Shown piece after piece: positions 63,763-64,000 of a DNA stretch of 64,000 bases. A program made the translations under genes and the position numbers. The notes under the pieces are model-generated. The model did not search any database and had not been told where the DNA came from. It worked only from the letters and a program-made list of their open reading frames with translations. Origin of the DNA: Mucilaginibacter tolerans (GTDB lineage: Bacteria; Bacteroidota; Bacteroidia; Sphingobacteriales; Sphingobacteriaceae); contig NZ_JAUMKB010000007.1 of NCBI RefSeq assembly GCF_030519375.1, positions 209,533 to 273,532 on the forward strand. Direction: 5' to 3'. Numbering within the stretch: the stretch's first letter is position 1; every line of letters begins with the position of its first letter.

Positions 63763-64000
63763 GCGGTTTAATTTTAGTCTTTCGTATTAAATATTATGCC
63801 ATCTGGATAACTATTTGATATGTAGAAAATTACAATTTTATATTGGATTTTAGGTGTTCGAAAATGAACAACATACGTCCGCAAGCATAACAATCTGACC
63901 CGTCCTAAAAAAGCTATACAATGGGTCTTGTACGTTTTTTGGTTGTCAGTTTTGGAGGGTTAAAAATCTATTAATATTAGTCATTAAATTTAATAAATCA

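Noticed and set aside
1..64000. CRISPR arrays, tRNA/rRNA genes, transposases, integrases, restriction or toxin-antitoxin genes
   Set aside because: Looked for on both strands by eye; none was recognised. The period-7 palindromes are not CRISPR-like because their units are adjacent without spacers.

Overview
The window looks like chromosomal DNA of a Bacteroidota bacterium, most probably Sphingobacteriaceae (Mucilaginibacter/Pedobacter type). Reasons: at least six large exported proteins end in type IX secretion (T9SS) sorting domains; promoter-like TAnnTTTG boxes are present; many SusD-era style lipoproteins, DUF4136, DUF5777, head-GIN (DUF2807) and YceI proteins occur; and intergenic palindromes of the GTCATCCTGAG and GTCATTGC kinds are present. 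No tRNA, rRNA, CRISPR array, insertion sequence, integrase or phage gene was seen. The genus assignment is inference from protein style only.

Layout. 1-1.9 kb: 3' end of NAD+ synthase and a DUF4136 lipoprotein. 2.1-22.6 kb: five consecutive giant minus-strand genes (1127-1598 codons) for modular T9SS cargo. They share the C-terminal half (a conserved LVGNPY module, an Fn3-like segment and a sorting domain) but differ at the N terminus: NHL propeller repeats plus putative-Ig in four, a beta-solenoid-like repeat in one. 23-29 kb: a tiny signal-anchored peptide, an HTTM-like membrane protein, a subtilisin-family T9SS protease and an outer-membrane barrel. 29-33 kb: gamma-glutamyltransferase, a MarR regulator and two FKBP lipoproteins.

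33-41 kb is a light/oxidative-stress island. A minus-strand run (TetR, HAD phosphatase, ABC1/UbiB kinase, Dabb protein, two SDR epimerases, CPD photolyase) lies divergent from a DASH cryptochrome. 41-45.6 kb: sucA-sucB of the 2-oxoglutarate dehydrogenase complex, with an E2 that carries two near-identical lipoyl domains. The dihydrolipoyl dehydrogenase gene lies 14 kb away at 59.8 kb. 45.9-48.9 kb: a five-gene operon of two haem-binding lipoproteins, a YceI protein, a DUF5777 barrel and an OB-fold protein. 49-55 kb: an exported RidA homologue, DinB, a PQQ dehydrogenase with an inserted haem c domain, a GT39 glycosyltransferase and a barrel protein. 55-59.4 kb: a DUF2807 protein and two tandem M1 aminopeptidases. 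61.4-63.8 kb: an FtsX-type ABC permease without an adjacent ATPase.

The most interesting structures outside ordinary genes are the mosaic surface-protein array and a class of intergenic inverted repeats built from 7-bp tandem units. The latter occur at three loci (about 31.0, 44.0 and 55.05 kb) with unrelated heptad sequences but the same architecture, each just after a stop codon.
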